The position numbers and the translations under genes were made by a program. This document shows positions 35,620-47,000 of a stretch of 64,000 nucleotides of DNA, one piece after another. Every line of letters starts with the position of its first letter. Position 1 is the first letter of the stretch. The notes below the pieces were generated by a model. It saw nothing but the letters and a program-made list of their open reading frames with translations. It was not told where the DNA came from and did not search any database. The DNA is from Xenopus tropicalis (lineage: Eukaryota > Chordata > Amphibia > Anura > Pipidae), in assembly GCF_000004195.4 (NCBI RefSeq), contig NC_030681.2:27790982-27854981 (forward strand). Reading direction: 5' to 3'.

Positions 35620-36730
35620 GAATGTGCATTGGTCACTTGGCCAGATTGCATTTCCATTGTAGTTATATAGTTTACTTGGCCTTGGAGTGCTCCCCAACCC
35701 CCTTTTTGAGTAGTTTTATACTTTAGCAGAGTAATTCTGCAGGAAGAATGGCCAAACTTCCATGTGGTTGTAGCACCCTCACACCCATCTCTAAAATTGG
35801 TGGCCTTATGCCTTTAAAAGTGGGTGTTGGTCTCACCAATCTCTCTCCTATAAGCTAATGGTGGGGGAGGGCTAAGCCCTGTGAATAAAACCAGTGCCCT
35901 GGTCAGGAGATATAACCGGAGGTAAATAGTTAGAACCACCATATGGGGTTTACCTTGACGTGGTATGGTGGCTTGTCAATTTTATGATCATAACTTTGAA
36001 ACTAATAACCCCTGTTTTTATAAATACACATATAGATTCTAAAAACTATTTACTTGTATAGATACAAAATTACTAGTGAAACAGTAGATCAGGGAATGTG
36101 CATTGATCAATCCCCCTCTCTTTTATATACTTGTTGCTTATTTGGCCAGATGAGTTGCACTTCCATTGTACTTATATATTTTACTTGGCCTTGGAGTGCT
36201 CCCCAACCCCCTTTTGTGTAGTTTTATACTTTAGCAGAGTAATTCTGCAGGAAGAATGGCCAAACTTCCATGTGGTTGTAGCACCCTCACACCCATCTTT
36301 AAAATTGGTGGCCTTATGCCTTTAAAAGTGGGTGTTGGTCTCACCAATATCTCTCCTATAAGCTAATGGTGGGGGAGGGCTAAGCCCTGTGAATAAAACC
36401 AGTGCCCTGGTCAGGAGATATAACCAGAAGTAAATAGTTAGAACCACCATATAGGGGTTTACCTTGACGTGGTATGGTGGCTTCTCAATTTTATGATCAT
36501 AACTTTGAAACTAATAACCCCTGTTTTTATAAATACACATATAGATTCTAAACATTAGTTACTTGTATAGATACAAAATTACTAGTGAAACAGTAGATCA
36601 GGGAATTTATATTGATCAATCCCCCTCTATTTTATACTTGTAGCTAATTTGGCCAGATGAGTTGCACTTCCATTGTACTTGTATATTTTACTTAGCCTTG
36701 AAATACTCCCTCAACCCCCTTTTGTGTATC
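35620..36730. repeat. About 480-bp tandem duplication downstream of copy 1
   Basis: Two nearly identical blocks (about 35620-36100 and 36100-36600) and a partial third share GGCCTTGGAGTGCTCCCCAA, GGTGGCCTTATGCCTTTAAA and TTTACCTTGACGTGGTATGG. Unit 3 has one block plus a fragment (53765-54360). Unit 2 keeps less than one because of its deletion. Confidence 0.7.
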
Positions 36731-37739
36731 AAGGTATAATACCCCAGAACACAGCAGGCTATAGTGGTAGTTAGCAGAAACAAGACAGAGATTAGTTTGG
36801 GGACCCAAATCCATGGTTACATGGAGTGATACCACCCCTCTCCCAGCAGCCAATCAGCAGAACAATGGGAAGGGAGCAAGATAGCAGCTCCCAGTAGGTA
36901 TCAGAATAGCACTTAATAGTAAGAAATCCAAGTCCGGCTTGGGACCCCTCCAGTTACATGGGAGAAGGAGAAACAATAGGTTAGCTGAAAGCAGTTCTAT
37001 TGTGTAGCGCTGGCTCCTTCTGAAAGATCAGACTCGGGCACAATGCACTGAGATGGCGCCTACACACCAATATTACAGCTAATTAAAATACATTTGTTGG
37101 TTCAAGAATAAAATTTTAAATGGTGGAGTGAATTATTTGCTATGTAAACTGTGTAATTTAAAAATAAAAAGTAACCCATTAAAATCATGACTGAATCCCT
37201 TTAACCCTTTCCCTGCCAAGAATGCAGGTACTACCTTACCTATGTTCTTTGCAGTAAAGGCTTTTTCTTTGCACCGGCAGCTTTTTCCACTGGCGCAGAG
37301 AGTCAGATGTGCCCCCAAGCCCCTAGGTAATGAGACAAGGGGGCTGTCAAGTTGATCCTGAGACACAATTGTCGCAGGACCTGACTTCTAACAGTAGATG
37401 CGATCACACATGCATCTGCTGTTAGAGCTTCCTGCTCCTGCCTGCTAGACTCTGCAATCCTGGGACCCTCAGTGCAGCCAAGGACCCTCCTGCTCCTTCT
37501 TTTGCTTTTGTACATATTTATACACTTACGTACACATATACACACATTCACACACTTTTTAGAAGTGTACACACATGCATACACAAACACACACATATAC
37601 TTTTTCTTTTTTGCTTTTTAAGTTCTATATCTTATCATTTTGTCTTTTGTTTTTCCACTAAAACCCATTTATTTCACAGCATGACTATTGGATCAGATAT
37701 TCTGACCGCTAACCATGCTGTCAAATCAGTTATCAGAAT

Positions 37740-40260
37740 AAGTTATCAGTAATCAGAATTTGTCAGAGTGTAAACTTTCCAAAAATATATGGTTTTCAAG
37801 GGGTCGCTGTACAGTAATGGGGTCTTACGACACATAATACGCAAGGAGTCTTGTTTGCAAAAGCTGAGTTTGCTGCCAAGAAAATTTGTATGTGCTATTT
37901 ATCATTTGGAGTCCATACATGTCTCATACTTCAGTAAATCTATGCATTTTGGGCATAAAACTGTTTAGTAGACCTCTGGTGTTCATATTTATGGTGATGT
38001 GTCATTGTATGTAAGAAATTCTGTAAAATAAATGCGGCAAATTGCAACATTTGAAGCCAATTTTCAGAAAAGTCAAAAACTAAAACTATAGTGCCATGTT
38101 CATCAGTGTCAAACAAACAAAAAAAACAAATACAAAAATTTTGTAGAAATGATACCTATATTGTATCAATACAGGTATCGAACCCCTTATCCGGAAACCC
38201 ATTATCCAGAATGCTCTGAATTACAGAAAGCCTGTCTCCCATAGACTCCATTTTAATCAAGTAATCAGATTTTTAAAATTAATTTCCTTTTTCTCTGTAA
38301 TAATAAAACTGTACCATGTATTTGATCCCAACTAAGATATAATTAATCCTTATTGAGGATATTTTATTGGTTTTTCAGTAGACTTAAGGTATGAAGATCC
38401 AAATTACGGAAAGCCCCCTTATGCGGAATATTCTTGGTCTCGAGCATTCTGGATAACGGGCCCTATACCTGTATCGGTATCAGAAATGACATCTTTACTC
38501 ATGTTGGCCTTGTCAGAATGTAAACTTTCCAAAAATATATGGTTTTCTAGGGGTCACTGTACAGTAAGGGGGTCTTACGACACATAATACGCAAGGAGTC
38601 TTGTTTGCAAAAGCTGAGTTGGCTGCCAAGAAAATTCGTATGTGCAATTTATCATTTGGAGTCCATACATGTCTCATACTTCAGTAAATCTATGCACACT
38701 GGGCATAAAACTGTTTAGTAGACCTCTGGCATTCATATTTAGGGTGATGTGTCATTGTATGTAAGAAATTCTGTAAAATAAATGCGGCAAATTACAACAT
38801 TTGAAGCCAATTTTCAGAAAAGTCAAAAAACTAAAACTATAGTGCCATGTTCGCCAGTGTCAAAAAAACAAACAAACAAAAAAAACAAATACAAAAATTT
38901 TGTAGAAATGATACCTACATTGTATCAATACAGGTATCGAACCCCTTATCCGGAAACCCATTATCCAGAAAGTAATCAGATTTTTAAAATTGATTTCCTT
39001 TTTCTCTGTAATAATAAAACAGTACCTGTATTTGATCCCAACTAAGATATAATTAATCCTTATTGGGGCAGAACAGTCCTATTGGGTTTATTTAATGGTT
39101 AAATGATTCCCTTTTCTCTGTAATAATAAAACAGTACCTGTACTTGATCCCAACTAAGATATAATTACCCCTTATTGGGGGCAGAACAGCCCTATTGGGT
39201 TTATTTAATGGTTAAATGATTCCCTTTTCTCTGTAATAATAAAACAGTACCTGTACTTGATCCCAACTAAGATATAATTACCCCTTATTGGGGGCAGAAC
39301 AGCCCTATTGGGTTTATTTAATGGTTAAATGATTCCCTTTTCTCTGTAATAATAAAACTGTACCATGTATTTGATCCCAACTAAGATATAATTAATCCTT
39401 ATTGAGGATATTTTATTGGTTTTTCAGTAGACTTAAGGTATGAAGATCCAAATTACGGAAAGCCCCCTTATGCGGAATACCCTTGGTCCCGAGCATTCTG
39501 GATAACGGGCCCTATACCTGTATCGGTATCAGAAATGACATCTTTACCCATGTTGGCCTTGTCAGAATGTAAACTTTCCAAAAATATATGGTTTTCTAGG
39601 GGTCACTGTACAGTAAGGGGGTCTTACGACACATAATACGCAAGGGGTCTTGTTTGCAAAAGCTGAGTTGGCTGCCAAGAAAATTCGTATCTGCTATTTA
39701 TCATTTGGAGTCCATACATGTCTCATACTTCAGTAAATCTATGCATTTTGGGCATAAAACTGTTTAGTAGACCTCTGGCGTTCATATTTAGGGTGATATG
39801 TCATTGTATGTAAGAAATTCTGTAAAATAAATGCGGCAAATTACAACATTTGAAGCCAATTTTCAGAAAAGTCAAAAAACTAAAACTATAGTGCCATGTT
39901 CGTCAGTGTCAAAAAAACAAACAAACAAAAAACAAATAGAAAAATATTGTAGAAATGATACCTATATTGGACCAATACAAGTAATCAGATTTTTAAAAAT
40001 GGTTTCCTTTTTCTCTGTAATAATAAAACAGTACCTGTATTTGATCCCAACTAAGATATAATTAATCCTTATTGGGGGCAAAACAATCCTATTGGGTTTA
40101 ATTACTGTTTTATTGGTTTTTCAGTAGACTAAAGGTATAAAGATCCCTTATGCGGAATACCCTTGGTCCCGAACATTCTGGATAACGGGTCCTATACCTG
40201 TATAGGTATCAGAAATGACGTCTTTACCCATGTTGGCCTTGTCAGAATGTATACTTTCCA
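37740..40260. repeat. Internal tandem repeats of the piggyBac-like element, unit 1
   Basis: A block with TTTCCAAAAATATATGGTTT, GGGGTCTTACGACACATAAT-type sequence and AAATGCGGCAAATTACAACA recurs three times, with the last motif at about 38030, 38780 and 39830. Unit 2 has it twice (46818, 47715) and unit 3 once (56763). Copy number differs between units. Confidence 0.65.
38930..39520. mobile_element. MITE with CAGGTAT ends and internal 113-bp amplification, unit 1
   Basis: Begins with CAGGTATCGAACCCCTTATC and ends with GGGCCCTATACCTGTATCGG. Inside, a 113-bp block starting GATTCCCTTTTCTCTGTAAT is repeated with starts at 39105, 39218 and 39331. Shorter or unamplified relatives are at 38171-38474 and 46965-47405. 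Confidence 0.65.
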
Positions 40261-40321
40261 AAAATATATGGTTTTCTGCGGGTCTCAGTACAGTTAGGGG
40301 GTCTTACAATACATAATTAGT

Positions 40322-40577
40322 TATGAGCAAATCTGTCCCGTTTGGCTTTGCCAAAAATTGTGAAAATCTATGGAAATATTTGCGAAACGTGGGTGGCACA
40401 TGTTTTTTTTTAATGCACAACTTTTTTTGACGCATGCATTTATATGGCCTCACCTATTTTGATGTGACCGCACATTTTTGCAGTAAAATTTCGCTGAAGT
40501 TTTGCAAAACAATTCCCAATGGCAAAATTAGGAAATTTGCTGTGAATCCATGAGTACCGAAAAAATTTGCTCATGCC
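40322..40577. mobile_element. Old hAT-like MITE, unit 1 end
   Basis: Starts TTATGAGCAAATCTGTCCCG and ends AAATTTGCTCATGCC, a degenerate form of the TAGTGATGAGCGAAT family seen at 7781 and 22493. Copied at 48184-48440. Confidence 0.45.
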
Positions 40578-41271
40578 TTCACTTAGGGGCATATTTATTA
40601 TGCTGTGTAAAAAACGGCAAGAAAATTTGCCACACATTGCCAGGCTTCGCTGCTTAAAAAATGGCGTAAAATCTGCCAATTCATTACCAGTGTATTTTTG
40701 GACTGAGAGAAGAAAGTGGAGCAAAGGGGATGGGACCCCACACACGCACAAGCAGAACAATCGGACACCATGGAGATAGCGGTCAGATTCGAACCCAAGA
40801 CCAAGCACTGCGAAGCAGCACTGCAACCAGGGCCGCCATCAGAAATCACGGGGCCACTCACAACAACATTTTCTGGTCAGTACATCAATACAAAGGACAC
40901 ACAGATATGAGTTTTAAACCAGTAAATGAAACACCTTTGGCCAAAGAGTTATTAAGCCTGCCACCACGTCAAGGTAGACTCTTTAAGCAGGTACCTATTC
41001 TAACCTAAGTTGCACTTTTTCTAATATATAAATAAGAGCCATTTGGTTTAACCCCTTGGTCAAAAAATAATCAGTCCTAATAAGGGTGATGGAACATGGA
41101 AATCTGTGTCCTGCTTAAAATCTGCACTAACTTTGATTAGTAACAATAAATAACACAACATATAAATCTAAAAATACATATAAAAAGCATTGGTGGCCAG
41201 GGGGTAAGGGCTGCATTGGTGCCAGAGCAGGGTCGATGGCGTTCAATGGAACTTACCTTTAAACTTCATCA

Positions 41272-41633
41272 GGGTTTATTAACATTGGAAACAAACATCA
41301 CTGGTGATGTTGCCCATAGCAACCAATTACCAATTATATTTAAAAAATCACCTACAAGTTATCACACAAAAGCAAAGATTTGATTGGTTGCTATGGGCAA
41401 CATTACCAGTGATGTTTGTCTCCAGTGTTAATAAAAACTTCCCTTAGGGGTATATTTATTATATTTTATATAGTGTGTAAGCCAACATCACTGGAGATGT
41501 GGCCCATAGTAACCAATCAGACCTTTGCTTTTGCTTTCTAACTTGTAGGTGACAGTTCTAATTTATATGCTAATTGGTTGCTATGGGCAACTTCCCAGGT
41601 GATGTTGGCTTACACACTAAACAAATATGCCCC
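41272..41633. mobile_element. MITE A plus MITE B, unit 2
   Basis: Unit 2 copies of the two elements described at 31137 and 31317. Here MITE A follows directly after TTCATCAGGG, because the roughly 1.1 kb holding the minisatellite in unit 1 is absent. Confidence 0.6.
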
Positions 41634-41996
41634 TGTGTGTATACAATCGATGTTTCTAAGGTATTATTCCTGGAGTAGCCACACTCCTGTTGCGCTGTTT
41701 CTTTTATTGACATTTTTGGAAAACATAGGACTTTTCAAAAGCTTTTGTATTTTTGTTCATAAAATATGTTTCTGATATATGTGTCTATATTATAGAAAAC
41801 TCTTTATTTTCACTCTTTCGGTAAAATCTTGTTATGGGCTTGCAAATATTTCATCATGTTTTGAAAGGTTAGGTTGTCCTGAAAAAAAATGATATATCAT
41901 TTTCTTTGGTAAACCCAAATCTACTGGTAGTGAAAGGGTTAAAGACAATACTATACTAGTAAACAGATCAGTTTGTTGTTTTTGCTCTATTGTGTG

Positions 41997-42288
41997 ATCA
42001 CCATAGCAACTGCAAGTAAACAACATGTAAACAAAAGCTCATTAGTTTGCGGTTACAATGGCAATACTGATAAGACACTGATAAGATTAGTTTGCTTATC
42101 TTCTTTTGTGTGGTCACCATAGCAACCGCATTGTGACATCACTGATAAGTAACCACAAGCTCATTAGTATGCGGTTACCATAGCAACACTGATAAGATCA
42201 GTTTGCTTAGCTTCTATTGCGTGGTTACCATAGCAACCACATTGTGACATCACTGGCAAGCTCATTAGTATGCGGTTACCATGGCAAC
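41997..42288 (+). promoter_or_regulatory. Six-site RFX X-box array, promoter of copy 2
   Basis: Same array at the same distance from the ATG as in copy 1. Sites start at 41997, 42052, 42113, 42174, 42224 and 42275. Site 6 is GTTACCATGGCAAC here, an exact consensus match where copies 1 and 3 have a mismatch. Site 2 has decayed further (GTTACAATGGCAAT). Four sites therefore match exactly. Confidence 0.8.
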
Positions 42289-42295
42289 AGCAGGC

Positions 42296-42330
42296 TATAT
42301 AAGCCCGACACTGAGCACAGAGCTCAGTTC
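42296..42330 (+). promoter_or_regulatory. TATA box and initiator, copy 2
   Basis: TATATAAG at 42296-42303 and TCAGTTC at 42324-42330; predicted start of transcription at A42326. Spacing is the same as in copy 1. Confidence 0.75.
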
Positions 42331-42351
42331 GAAGTGGGACTTGCTTCGAAC
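42327..42351 (+). other. 5'-leader stem-loop, copy 2
   Basis: Same 8-bp stem and 9-nt loop as in copy 1, unchanged, directly after the predicted transcription start. Confidence 0.55.
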
Positions 42352-42390
42352 AACATCTGCTGACTAGAGCTCAGCAACCTTTCCTTAGCA

Positions 42391-43890
42391 ATGAATTTTC
42401 CACCTTTCATTGCGTTTCTTATCCTATTGGAACAATGTTTTCATTCATCTGATCGATCATCACTGACCCAGAAAGTAATCCTGACACCAGAAGAATTTGA
42501 ATTATTTAGAAATGTTAAAGATACAGATATTGAAGAGATCTACCCATTGGGTTCAGTTATCCTAATGGTATTTTCCTTGGCAGTTGCCATTAACTGGACT
42601 GTTGGCCATTATTGGAGACAGCCATACAGAAGGGGGGCGGGTTGGGCCCATCTAATATCAGTAATGATATTCACAGCCCTTCTTTATACCCGTCACACAT
42701 CACTGGAGTTCCACAAAGGAAACCCAGAATATGAAGAAATAGAGAATGATGAAGATGAAGAGAATGACGAGAACTTGTTAGTTTATCTCTTTGCTCTCCT
42801 TGTATTTATCTTTGTATTCACCATTGACTGGTGTTGGAGTAACATTGCTAAAAAGCTCACTGGTGTTTCTCCCAGCCAGACCAGCCATAAGAGGCATCTA
42901 GAAGAGAGGCCCTTGGTTGGTCAAGGCTTACTTGGAGAAGAGGAACTGCAACAACATCTTCCACAAAAAAATCTGAGGATATTTATTGCCACCTGGAATA
43001 TGAATGAAAAAAAGGATCTTCCAGAGAGACTGGATGATTTCCTATTTCCATTGGGCGCCGAGTCTGCACAAGACCTGTATGTAATCGGAGTGCAAGAAGG
43101 CTGCCCCAACAGGCAAGAATGGCAAAACCGTCTGCAGCTGACACTGGGGCATCGTTATGTCTTGCTCCACTCAGCAGCTCACGGTGTCCTGTACCTGTCT
43201 CTGTTTATCAGGCGAGATCTCGTGTGGTTCTGCTCTGAGGTTGAATGTGCAACCGTCACTACGAGATTCTTCCCACTGATTAAGACCAAAGGGGCTGTGG
43301 CTGCTTCATTTACATTCTTTGGAACCTCATTCCTTTTTATCAATGCCCACTTTGCGGCAGGAGATTCCAAAGTAAAGCAAAGAATCCAGAATTATGAGAA
43401 AATAATCAAAGACCTGCAGCTCCCAAAAAATGTTCCTGACACAAACCCCGTTTACTCTGATCCCGACGATGCGACGAGCCGGTTTGACGAAGTCTTCTGG
43501 TTTGGGGACTTCAATTTCCGCTTGAGCAAGAGTCGGAGTGAAGTTGATTCCATCCTAGAGAACCTTCCAGAGAATGACATGAGTTCCCTCCTGCAGTACG
43601 ATCAGCTGTCAGAAGAGGTGACTAAAGGTTCTATATTCAAAGGATTTAAGGAAGGCGAAATCCATTTCCGCCCCACATATAGATTTAATATCGGATCCGA
43701 TGACTATGACACCAGTAAGAAACAGAGGACGCCTTCCTACACTGATCGAGTGATGTACAAGAGCCGGAATCAGGATGATATCCATGTTCTGAAATATGGC
43801 TCTTGTTCACTTATGAGACAATCGGACCACAAACCTGTTTTTGGGCTATTTGAAGTATTGATAAAACCAGGGTCCAATAACATTCCTTAG
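42391..43890 (+). CDS. Membrane-anchored INPP5E-like inositol polyphosphate 5-phosphatase, copy 2 (intronless)
   Basis: Second tandem copy, 499 codons and uninterrupted. All catalytic motifs seen in copy 1 are unchanged, including E236, N318/H320, D373/N375 and D479/H480. Relative to copy 1 it has L39F, L89I, L174P, E215D, M296L, K343Q, V361A, R383S and R398S. By hand I count about 20 base differences from copy 1 in the frame, 11 of them silent, which per site is a modest excess of silent change and suggests the protein is still constrained. R383S and R398S remove two charges from the segment after the WFGDFNFRL motif and are unique to this copy. Promoter, leader and AATAAA (44029-44034) are retained. 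Its unit is the shortest of the three because about 1.1 kb upstream and 1.35 kb downstream are missing relative to unit 1. Substrate and location are inferred from INPP5E; activity is unproven. Confidence 0.92.
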   Translation: MNFPPFIAFLILLEQCFHSSDRSSLTQKVILTPEEFELFRNVKDTDIEEIYPLGSVILMVFSLAVAINWTVGHYWRQPYRRGAGWAHLISVMIFTALLYTRHTSLEFHKGNPEYEEIENDEDEENDENLLVYLFALLVFIFVFTIDWCWSNIAKKLTGVSPSQTSHKRHLEERPLVGQGLLGEEELQQHLPQKNLRIFIATWNMNEKKDLPERLDDFLFPLGAESAQDLYVIGVQEGCPNRQEWQNRLQLTLGHRYVLLHSAAHGVLYLSLFIRRDLVWFCSEVECATVTTRFFPLIKTKGAVAASFTFFGTSFLFINAHFAAGDSKVKQRIQNYEKIIKDLQLPKNVPDTNPVYSDPDDATSRFDEVFWFGDFNFRLSKSRSEVDSILENLPENDMSSLLQYDQLSEEVTKGSIFKGFKEGEIHFRPTYRFNIGSDDYDTSKKQRTPSYTDRVMYKSRNQDDIHVLKYGSCSLMRQSDHKPVFGLFEVLIKPGSNNIP

Positions 43891-44028
43891 ACTGTTTGAA
43901 AGAAAACTTTATTTAATGGGACTAAAGAAAAACTGACATTAAAGACAAGAAATGAGAAAACCGAAAACCAACAGTCTATTGGCATGGGGAGGGTGGGAGG
44001 GCCAATGACTTGGTTTTCTTTGCCTTTG

Positions 44029-44034
44029 AATAAA
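44029..44034 (+). promoter_or_regulatory. Polyadenylation signal, copy 2
   Basis: AATAAA at the same distance from the stop as in copy 1, with the same downstream TTTTGTG. Confidence 0.65.
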
Positions 44035-47000
44035 ACATGCAATTGAAGCACTTGTACATTTTGTGAATATCGCCAGTGCTGGCATTTTAGACCAATTCCT
44101 ATAGCCAGCATGGGAGGGATGGCAAGGGGGCGATTTCACAAAATGAACACTCTGGGCAAAACAAGCCAAATGATAAAGTTGCTACAACCAACTTCCATAT
44201 ACTTATAGCACACAACCCCACCATGTTGGACTTATGCCTTTAAACCAGGGATAGTGGACATGAAGATCTCTCCCACAAAAAAGCTACAGGGAGAGAGGAA
44301 CAGCCAGTGAGCCAACACTTTGCTCACAAAAGTTCCAGACGAATGTGATGGAAGCGTATATATATATAAAGAGAAAAAAGTAAATTAGTGTAATACGTTC
44401 AATACACAACCAGTGTGCAAAGTGACAAAACAATCAAGTGAAACAAGCGTGTGCCTCCACCAAATGTGGTAAAAATGCACCAGATAGCATTAATATTGTG
44501 CCAAATAAAGAAGGAATGATGTATATTGATTGGAGAATCAGCCCGATCCATTTCAGTACCTCAGAGGTTAAAAATCAGGAAAGAGCAAAGAATAGCATAA
44601 CAACATTTATTAAACAACTTGCCCCTGCACAATACAGGCTACTCACAGTATGTAGAGATAAAACAATCAAATAAAATGGTTCAACGTGTTTCACGTGTGG
44701 CCGACACGCTTCCTCAGGAACAAATGACAAAATCTGTATCTAGGCGCTCCAACTTGTAGTAACAGACAAACTAGTGACGCCAGCACTTCCGCTAGAAAAC
44801 ACGGAAGTGACGCGAGCGCTTGTGTATTACAGCCCCAACTGACCGAGGGACATGTTTTTGATAATGTAACTGTTACGAGTGCTGGGAGACTGGCGCGCGC
44901 TCTTACCTCTAGTCCCCAGGCTCGTCCTCTTCTTCGCGTGTTGGCGCACATTCTGGCGTTAAAACTCCATGCCTGCCTTTTGACCATTGCCTGACTCGTT
45001 GCCTCTGCCTGATCCCTTTTGTACTGCATTTTTATATCAACCTTGGCAGTGTTTAGAATCCCTGTCTTCCCTGCAGCAGAAAGTCCGGGGCCCCAAAAGG
45101 GCGTCGGTGAAAACCGGGGGTTGCCAGGGCTCTTCTATTTCACCTATAAGGTTGGTACTAGCAGTCTATGGGCTTCCTCATACTACAGACCATAACAGTA
45201 ACACTTGCACAGAATAAATGACTTATAAAAGAAGAAGCCCAAAAACAACACATATATATATAGAACAACAGAACCTGACCCTGACTAGAGCCTATAAGAC
45301 CCACAAGGAAACTTTTATGGGTGTTTGGAGGATTCACAACATTATAACATGGCACTCTATAGCCCGTGCACTGCCTGGACCAGAACGAAGGGAAGATGGT
45401 GTGAGGATACTTACCGCTCATGTCCCTCGTTGTGCTCCCATCCTGCAGCTGTGATGCCTCACTCCAACATAGCACCAAAATTCTAAACACTTAAAGCAGT
45501 TTGCAGGTTGGAACAGTGCCTGGTTATCCTGGTTAATCCTGAAGCCTATCCGTGGTATATTGCTGTTCCTTGTTAACAGCAGCAGGATAAATACAAGGCC
45601 AATTCCATGTACTGTATAATACCCCGGAACACACGGCAGGATAAATGCAGTGTCAATGCCATTTATAATACCCCAGGACATGCAGCCAGATCATTACTTT
45701 GTAAATAAAATAAAAAAACATGTTTTTGTAAAAATATGCATCGATACTAAATTATTAGGGAATGTGCATTGGTCACTTGGCCAGATTGCATTTCCATTGT
45801 AGTTATATAGTTTACTTGGCCTTGGAGTGCTCCCCAACCCCTTTTTGAGTAGTTTTATACTTTAGCAGAGTAATTCTGCAGGAAGAATGGACAAACTTCC
45901 ATGTGGTTGTAGCACCCTCACACCCATCTTTAAAATTGGTGGCCTTATGCCTTTAAAAATGGGTGTTGGTCTCACCAATCTCTCTGCTATAAGCTAATGG
46001 TGGGGGAGGGCTTAGCCCTGTGAATAAAACCAGTGCCCTGGTCAGGAGATATAACCAGAGGTAAATAGTTAGAACCACCATATGGGGTTTACCTTGACGT
46101 GGTATGGTGGCTAGGTAATGAGACAAGGGGGCTGTCAAGTTGATCCTGAGACACAATTGTTGCAGGACCTGACTTCTAACAGTAGAGGCGATCACACATG
46201 CATCTGCTGTTAGAGCTTCCTGCTCCTGCCTGCTAGACTCTGCAATCCTGGGACCCTCAGTGCAGCCAAGGACCCCCCTGCTCCTTCTTTTGCTTTTGTA
46301 CATATTTATACACTTACGTACACATATACACACATTCACACACTTTTTAGAAGTGTACACACATGCATACACAAACACACACATATACTTTTTCTTTTTT
46401 GCTTTTTAAGTTCTATATCTTATCATTTTGTCTTTTGTTTTTCCACTAAAACCTATTTATTTCACAGCATGACTATTGGATCAGGTATTCTGACCGCTAA
46501 CCATGCTGTCAAATCAGTTATCAGAATAAGTTATCAGTAATCAGAATTTGTCAGAGTGTAAACTTTCCAAAAATATATGGTTTTCAAGGGGTCGCTGTAC
46601 AGTAATGGGGTCTTACGACACATAATACGCAAGGGGTCTTGTTTGCAAAAGCTGAGTTTGCTGCCAAGAAAATTTGTATGTGCTATTTATCATTTGGAGT
46701 CCATACATGTCTCATACTTCAGTAAATCTATGCATTTTGGGCATAAAACTGTTTAGTAGACCTCTGGCGTTCATATTTAGGGTGATGTGTCATTGTATGT
46801 AAGAAATTCTGTAAAATAAATGCGGCAAATTGCAACATTTGAAGCCAATTTTCAGAAAAGTCAAAAACTAAAACTATAGTGCCATGTTCGCCAGTGTCAA
46901 AAAAACAAACAAACAAAAAAAACAAATACAAAAATTTTGTAGAAATGATACCTATATTGTATCAATACAGGTATCGAACCCCTTATCCGGAAACCCATTA

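Larger units (their letters stand above)
29414..40674 (+). repeat. Tandem array unit 1 (11.3 kb)
   Basis: From GCCAATT at 29414, the left duplication junction, to the base before the same motif in unit 2. It contains repeats, a 52-bp minisatellite, two MITEs, the right end of a piggyBac-like element, gene copy 1, and about 7 kb of downstream repeats. The upstream kilobase, gene and immediate downstream sequence are nearly identical to units 2 and 3. Confidence 0.8.
37201..41942 (+). mobile_element. piggyBac-like (TxpB-type) non-autonomous element between copies 1 and 2, chimeric and nested
   Basis: Left end TTAACCCTTTCCCTGCCA (37201-37218); right end TGGTAGTGAAAGGGTTAA (41925-41942), an inverted match with two differences. 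TTAA at both ends is the piggyBac target site. CCCTTTCCCTGCCA fits the terminal-repeat consensus CCYTTTBMCTGCCA that I recall for Xenopus TxpB/Uribo elements. The unit 1/unit 2 junction lies inside it, so its halves come from different insertions. No transposase frame is visible. Confidence 0.6.

Noticed and set aside
38930..39520. Regularly spaced direct repeats resembling an array
   Set aside because: The 113-bp units have no unique spacers and lie within MITE ends; this is a tandem amplification, not a CRISPR array.
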